Shown here: positions 58,871 to 64,000 of the stretch, one piece after another
Numbering within the stretch: position 1 is the first letter of the stretch
Layout: every line of letters begins with the position of its first letter
NCBI GenBank assembly: GCA_963920765.1
Contig: OY987245.1
Location: forward strand, 7,766,727 to 7,830,726
Direction of reading: 5' to 3'
Length of the DNA: 64,000 nt
DNA from: Ulota crispa
Lineage: Eukaryota > Streptophyta > Bryopsida > Orthotrichales > Orthotrichaceae
Notes under the pieces: model-generated
The model's input: the letters and a program-made list of their open reading frames with translations, nothing else
What the model was told of the DNA's origin: nothing
The model's database searches: none
Made by a program: the position numbers and the translations under genes

Positions 58871-59234
58871 TGAATTGATCGCTCCTTCCGACTACACAAA
58901 CCTAAGAAGTGTCAAGGTTTGAGCTTTCCATAGTACAGTAAGCATGAATCATTCGCTACCTTGCTGTTGTTTAAAGAACTTCGCATAATACATAGTGAAA
59001 TTGGGATTTCGTTGCTCTAAATCATACATATTGATTCTCATGTAATCTCAACCAAGCTTACCGAATTTCGATTCCAACAAACCAAAACCGTAATTTTTGG
59101 TGAATTGTTTTGTATTAAATTCATGATTATACATGAAATTTGATTGAAGAAAATTGGTGATGTTTGAGGTATGATTGCATGGATGTGTAAGCATTCATTT
59201 GCACATCTTGCCTTCTAACAGGTATTTCCAAAAA
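58871..59234. other. Unannotated DNA
   Basis: Part of it (58950-59150) is inversely similar to 60260-60460, which suggests arms of an older inverted duplication around the foldback MITE. No gene. Confidence 0.35.
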
Positions 59235-59894
59235 GGAGATTGATATGTCTACCATAGCCTTTCAATTGTTCCACCGCCCTCTTGGGGTAAATTTTAGATT
59301 TCTACCATCAAAGAGTTGAATTTGAGAATTTGGAATTTAGATTTGGACTTATTGACCTTGATTTTGTTTTGAACCATTAAAAATAGGTTGTAATTGAACA
59401 ACACCAAATGAAAAAGCTTAGCTAGGGGAAAATTATTACTTTTGTTTTTTTGTTTTTAACCCCTGAGCGCCCTAGTGCCCCAAATATGGGCTCTCAGAAA
59501 TGATAAAGTTCTTGTTTGACTTGTTATAATCTTTCTATTAGTACGGTCAAACCATTTGTCCTTTTTCCTATACTTTGGAGCTTGTCTCATCTTTCATTCA
59601 ATATGGTTAGATTTTGTGGATCTTGTTTGTGATGGCAAGTTGATTGGGTTGAGTGTGAGTGGGTCTAGATTTTGATGAATATGGGCTAGGCACTCAGGGG
59701 TTAAAAAAAGATAAGCTTTTTCACTAGGTGTATTGTTCAATTAGAACATTTTTATAATTCTAGAGTAAATCACGGTCTTTGAGTCCAAATCTAAATTCCA
59801 AATTCTCAAATTTAGCGTTTTGATGGTAGAAATCTAAAATTTAGCATGTGGGTGGTAGAAAAGTTGAAAGGGTGTGGTAGACATATCAATCCCC
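59235..59894. mobile_element. Foldback MITE with a nested TTAA element
   Basis: Left GGAGATTGATATGTCTACC, right inverse GGGGATTGATATGTCTACC. The arms match the family at 20759-21171. The centre is interrupted by the TTAA-type MITE at 59460-59700. Confidence 0.75.
59460..59700. mobile_element. TTAA-type MITE, 241 bp, intact TTAA flanks
   Basis: CCCCTGAGCGCCCTAG and the inverse CCCCTGAGTGCCTAGC, with TTAA at 59456-59459 and 59701-59704. Same length as 36447-36687. It splits a foldback MITE, so the insertion boundaries are clear. Confidence 0.85.
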
Positions 59895-60591
59895 TTCCAA
59901 AAAATGCCTCTTAATTCCTTCAATAGTGATTTCAATCTTGAGATGAACTTGTTCAAATTTTGTAAAATAAATGTTTCTTTATGATAATCAATTTTTGTTG
60001 TTTGACTCATACATTATGACTAAATTTGTACTTTTGAATATGATTGTATATTTACTTAGCCAAAAGCTAGTTCAAAAATAAAAATATCTTTTTTACAACT
60101 TTTGATCTTACCACAACCCACATTGAACTCTTTGGCAATTGTAATTATGTTAGTGAGAGGTATTTGTTCTATCATGAAAAAGGCGCATATTGATGTTTCC
60201 ACATCCATGCAATCAAATCTCAAAAATTCATCACCAATTTTCTTCAATCAATTTTCATGTATAATCATGAATTTAATACAAAACAATTCACCAAAAATAG
60301 GGTTTTAATTTATTGGAATCAAAATTTGATATGCTTGATTAGGATTTGCATATGAATCAGATATCTATGATTCAAACCAACAAAATCCCAATTTTACTAT
60401 GTATTATGCAAAGTTCTTTGAACGGCACCAAAGAAGCAGATGATTCATGCTTGCTTGGTATTGCACAGTACATAGAGTTTGAAAAATGTGCTTGAAAAGT
60501 ACTTGAGGAATAATCTTCTTTGTCGAAATTGCAAAAAAGAGTGCAACGCACACCTTGTAGCATACCAGTGCTTGCAATGTGGCTAACTATA
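59895..60591. other. Unannotated AT-rich DNA
   Basis: No gene. Inverse similarity to 58950-59150 as noted there. Confidence 0.3.
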
Positions 60592-60993
60592 AGGTAGGAG
60601 GCTCAAAAACTGCTTAGGCATTTTGAACCGCCATACAGATTGTAATGAAATGGACATGAGGTGGTCCTTAAATCGACCTCTTACAGTCCTTGAATGCATG
60701 GAAGAAAAGTTGCTTTTAATTGCAGAGAGCCAATCATTCTCCTTGCTTCCCCAAATCTCTACAGAACTTGCAGGTGAACAAGAAAATTTAGGATCATAAA
60801 TAGGGACCTATAACACATGCACTTTGAAAATTCATAAGTACTTCAAAAATACTTCAAACAACATGAAACGACTTGTGTTACATTCCACATCTATTTCTAT
60901 ATGTCTATAGAATGAACTGAAAATCCTTCTATCCACGGAAATCAATAAAAAGGGGATGAGCCCTTAGATGGTCGGTTTTCAAGCCTCCTACCT
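60592..60993. mobile_element. AGGTAG-type MITE, 402 bp
   Basis: TA at 60590-60591 and 60994-60995. Ends AGGTAGGAGGCTCAAAAACT and the inverse AGGTAGGAGGCTTGAAAACC. The right border reads CCTACCTTAG, a good splice acceptor. Confidence 0.8.
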
Positions 60994-61460
60994 TAGCAAT
61001 TCTCTACCAACTTCATTTTAGGAAACCAAATCGAGATTATCGCAGCATTAATTATGCCTTTTCTGCTCGTATACAGTAGCAATATTTTTAGCCACTGCAG
61101 CTCATTATGAAATTCACACGTGGAATCATTATTGCTCCGTACTGAACCGTGGCAATCAAAGCAAAACCATGTATGTCCGTCAAAAGAGAGTAAAGAAGCA
61201 CGGCCAGTCTGCCATTTGTCACTCCACCAATGCACACCGTCATGTTCAAAAACCGACACCTGGCAAGGTCGGTGACCTAACTTAACGCGGGCGGTGTGGC
61301 TGTGCAACCCTCGACTTGCTCCCTTCAACCGGCCTTTCAAAAACTGCAAGTGCAATAGAAATCGAGAGAGCATTCAAAACTGCGTATTCTTGCGAGTTCT
61401 TGCGAAATCCGCGAAATCCGCGAAATCCGCGACATCAGTGTCTTGCTCTTGAGGCGTAAC

Positions 61461-62510
61461 GGTAAGTGCTCGTGGATGCATTAGATTGTCGATTTTTTCT
61501 TCTTCAGGTCTTAAGAATTTGAAAAGAATCGGAGTTACTTAAGTGGTGCTTGCTTTCCGCGACTTCTAGGTTTTGATCATCCGGTTTTTTCTCATGGATT
61601 ATGCGTACTCTTTCTGCGTCGTCTACATTAGGTTTAGTCTCGATCGTTTCTTGTCATAGCTCTCGGTTTCTGCTGGAGTCCGCGAAATTATTGCCCTGCT
61701 CTTGCGTCGCAACGGTAAGTGCTCTCGTGGATGCATTAGATTGTCGATTTTTCTTGTTCAGGTCTTAAGAATTTGAAAAGAATCGGAGTTACTGAAGTGG
61801 TGCTTGCTTTCCGCGACTTCTAGGTTCTGATCATACAGTTTTTTCTCATGGATTATGCGTACTGTACTCTTTCTATATCGTCTACTTTAGGATTAGTCTC
61901 GATCGTTTCGCTCTTGATTTCTGTTGCGCCTCTTTCTGCTTTGATCCTGCATAATGTCATCACTAACTCCTAAGTAGGATTTTCAAGTGTCTCTTAAGAA
62001 CTTCTACTTATTGAAGAGCGAGCTGGCGCTGTGACATCTTTAAATGTGTTTAGATGTTTGCATGGTTTTTCTCATGGATGCGTACTCTTTCAGTATCGTC
62101 TACTTTAGGTTTTAATCTCGATCGTTTTCCTGTCAGAGCTCTTGATTTATGTTGCGTCTCTTTCCCCTCTGATCCTGCGTAATGTCATTCCAGAAACACT
62201 AACTCCTAAGTAAGATCATCAATTCGCTCTTGAGAACTCCTTACTAAACAAGGAGCTCGCGGTGTGACATCTTTACATGTGTTTAGATGTTTGTGTTTTT
62301 CATGGTCAAGTTGGAAATACTAGACCAAGGCCCAGGGTTTTTTTCTGCGCAATTCTAAATAGTTTTGCCTAGATTACCATTAGGCTTAATCGTCGCAGTT
62401 TTTGATTACCCTGAGGCGTGATCGTTGCAGTTTTCGATTACCATGAGGCGTGATCGTTGCAGTTTTCGATTACCGTGAAGCTTGATCGTAGCAGTTTGTG
62501 ATTGATTCCA
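61461..62510 (+). repeat. Partially triplicated leader/intron region of the small membrane protein gene
   Basis: GGTAAGTGCTC donor-like sites occur at 61461 and 61714 within direct repeats 253 bp apart (each with GGATGCATTAGATTGTCGAT, AGAATTTGAAAAGAATCGGA and GTGCTTGCTTTCCGCGACTT). A third partial copy spans about 62065-62250. TTGATTCCAG near 62510 would be the acceptor of a leader intron. Introns in the 5' leader are common in plant housekeeping genes; this assignment is inferred. Confidence 0.55.
62372..62500 (+). repeat. 32-bp tandem repeat, 4 copies
   Basis: GATTACC followed by NTGAGGCGTGATCG and TTGCAGTTTTC repeats at 62372, 62404, 62436 and 62468, directly before the putative acceptor. 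Confidence 0.85.
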
Positions 62511-62571
62511 GGTGCTCTTCAACTTCGGCGAGAGAGTTTGAGCGTGGAATCGAGTTTAGTGAGCTTTGGCC

Positions 62572-62802
62572 ATGGCGTGCATTCCGATTCCGCTCTGCAT
62601 CGAGTGCGGCAACACCGACAACCCGTGCAGGTGCAAGATCATCGGCCCTACCCTGGGGTTCATCGGCTTCGTGGTGGCCGCCGTGATCGAGTGGCCCGTG
62701 GGAGCCATCGTGTGGTGTTGCAATCATAAGAAGGGCGAGCGCATCATGTCCCAGCCTGCCATGGTGGTTCGACTCAGCATCTCCAATTGCATACCTTTTT
62801 GA
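62572..62802 (+). CDS. Small Cys-rich single-pass membrane protein, 76 residues
   Basis: ATG in strong context (GCCATGGCG). Residues 8-21 form a compact Cys cluster (CIECGNTDNPCRC), possibly metal binding. Residues about 23-50 are one hydrophobic helix (IIGPTLGFIGFVVAAVIEWPVGAIVWCC), followed by a basic HKKGER and a C-terminus ending SNCIPF. The frame looks complete and codon use is like the other genes here. It has the look of a small conserved plant membrane protein, but I cannot name it. It sits downstream of a long leader with duplicated splice-donor-like sites. Confidence 0.65.
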   Translation: MACIPIPLCIECGNTDNPCRCKIIGPTLGFIGFVVAAVIEWPVGAIVWCCNHKKGERIMSQPAMVVRLSISNCIPF

Positions 62803-64000
62803 GGTAGAAACTCCAAAACCTTCACTTCTGTAATGGCCGGTTCAGGACATCCTAGTGGACAAAATGCTTTGTCCAGGGTTTTGTGTTTTGTCCACCTTCA
62901 TTTGGTGCAAAACTGCCATGCCATCATTTATTTTGTGTATCTGGTGGAAGGTTTCATACCAGGAATGGGACGTTTGGTGTAGTTTTGTTCCCACTTGACA
63001 TGCTTTTGTCTTTATCTCACACATGAAGTGAGAGGAGTTGACATGCTTTTGTCTTTATCTCACATGAAGTGAGAGGGAGTGTTTTATTTAGTGGACAAGA
63101 TTTGAGGTCACCTTGGGAGGTGCTCCAAATCTTGTCTACTACAATTGAACTCCTCTCCAATTTTGGCAAGAGTGAGTGATGATTTGGCTTTAACACCTAC
63201 TGGCCAAACAAAACCCTCCCACTGGCCAATGAGACGTTCTTAAATCTTGTCCTCTTCCCGTGGCCCATTTCACACTATGGCTAACTAAGTCAAGAGGTCA
63301 TGGGATTGAGTGGCCAAAATTTGTTGTGAACCCAAAGGAATGGCCTAATAGGCAATAATTTTTTTTGTTTTGAAACCTTTGGCCAACCTGAATGTGAAGC
63401 CTACAAAGGCTAAGTTCTAAGTTCAAAGTCCAAACTCTAAACTCTTGGTTATGAACTTCCATGGCCTTTTGACGTGGTAATGAACTTCCATGGCCTCTTG
63501 ACTTGAATAGCCATATTGTGAAGCCTCCGAAGTCCAAGCCCAAAGTCAAATCCATGACATTTATTTAACCTTCTAATCTAACGCCCAAGATCTTGTCAAA
63601 TTTGGACTATTTTATGAAAAGACTGACTACCCAACCATAGGTCGTGTCTCCATGTTTGCTTGACTCAAAACTTTTTGCAAGAGGTTGTTGTTTTGGCTGA
63701 AAAGTGATGCCATGTAGGTGATAGACTTTTGAACTTTGGCCTCTTGTGTGAAGGGTTGAGAGGCCAAAGTCTTGGTTCTTCCAATTTGATTGGTGAAAAT
63801 TGACTATCTTTGACTTTTGGTCGTAGTGTGAAGTGGCCCTTATTACTAGGCTAGTTTTAAAAATGACATAATTTGTTTGGACAATTGAAGAACCGATTCA
63901 ACGCATTGAAGAATGCATTTTATGATAACCGCATGAAATTATTACACAGAATCAAAGTTTGTTGGTACACGATTAATAACCATTTCTTTGGCTCTAGGTA
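62803..64000. other. 3' region and repeat H relative
   Basis: A direct duplication (TTGACATGCTTTTGTCTTTA, twice) lies at about 62996-63078. From 63290 to 63640 the sequence matches repeat H of 15040-15269 plus 17379-17440 without the CACTA insertion. No gene. Confidence 0.45.

Overview
The window looks like nuclear DNA of a land plant or close streptophyte relative. Two proteins carry apparent plastid transit peptides (ribosomal protein L11 and an M50 protease). There is a secreted germin-like protein, spliceosomal introns with GT/AG borders, telomere-like TTTAGGG minisatellites and plant-type MITEs such as CTCCCTCCGT Stowaways. The intronless germin gene and the lack of recognisable LTR retrotransposons would fit a non-seed plant, but the species cannot be read from the sequence.

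Layout. 1-12 kb: AT-rich, gene-poor, stacked non-autonomous DNA transposons, a tRNA-like fragment at 6.4 kb and the left copy of a 1.34-kb repeat (8.1-9.4 kb). 12.6-13.3 kb: germin-like gene (-). 14-22 kb: a TTAA element, a CACTA element, the right copy of the 1.34-kb repeat and a foldback MITE. 22-25 kb: a probable exon of an unknown protein (-) and a 159-bp tandem repeat. 25-37 kb: MITEs and a second CACTA element. 37.4-40.0 kb: four-exon plastid L11 gene (-). 41.1-44.7 kb: two-exon ARASP/RseP-like chloroplast membrane protease (+). 45-51 kb: more TTAA and PIF-like elements and one possible micro-ORF. 51.7-58.5 kb: two tandem paralogous three-exon SET-domain genes (+). 58.6-64 kb: minisatellites, MITEs and a small membrane protein gene behind a repeat-rich leader (62.6 kb).

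The most interesting signal is a MITE group with a TA target site and AGGT-type inverted termini. Its left end supplies AG|GT and its right end CCTACCTTAG, so a copy carries both splice sites in either orientation. The only intron in the protease gene coincides with one such element: its inverted repeats sit at the splice junctions and the protein reads through without a break. This looks like transposon-made intron gain (introner-like). The SET genes form a small family of their own, with an unusual cysteine-rich pre-SET, a conserved SET core, a post-SET and coiled-coil tails. All their introns are filled with different MITEs or minisatellites.

Other notable points are TTAA-flanked CCC-terminated elements resembling piggyBac, a 10.9-kb segment bounded by the 1.34-kb repeats and by matching 10-bp flanks, and a duplicated 3' end of the protease gene. 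All function calls are from motif recognition by eye; no search or computation was run.
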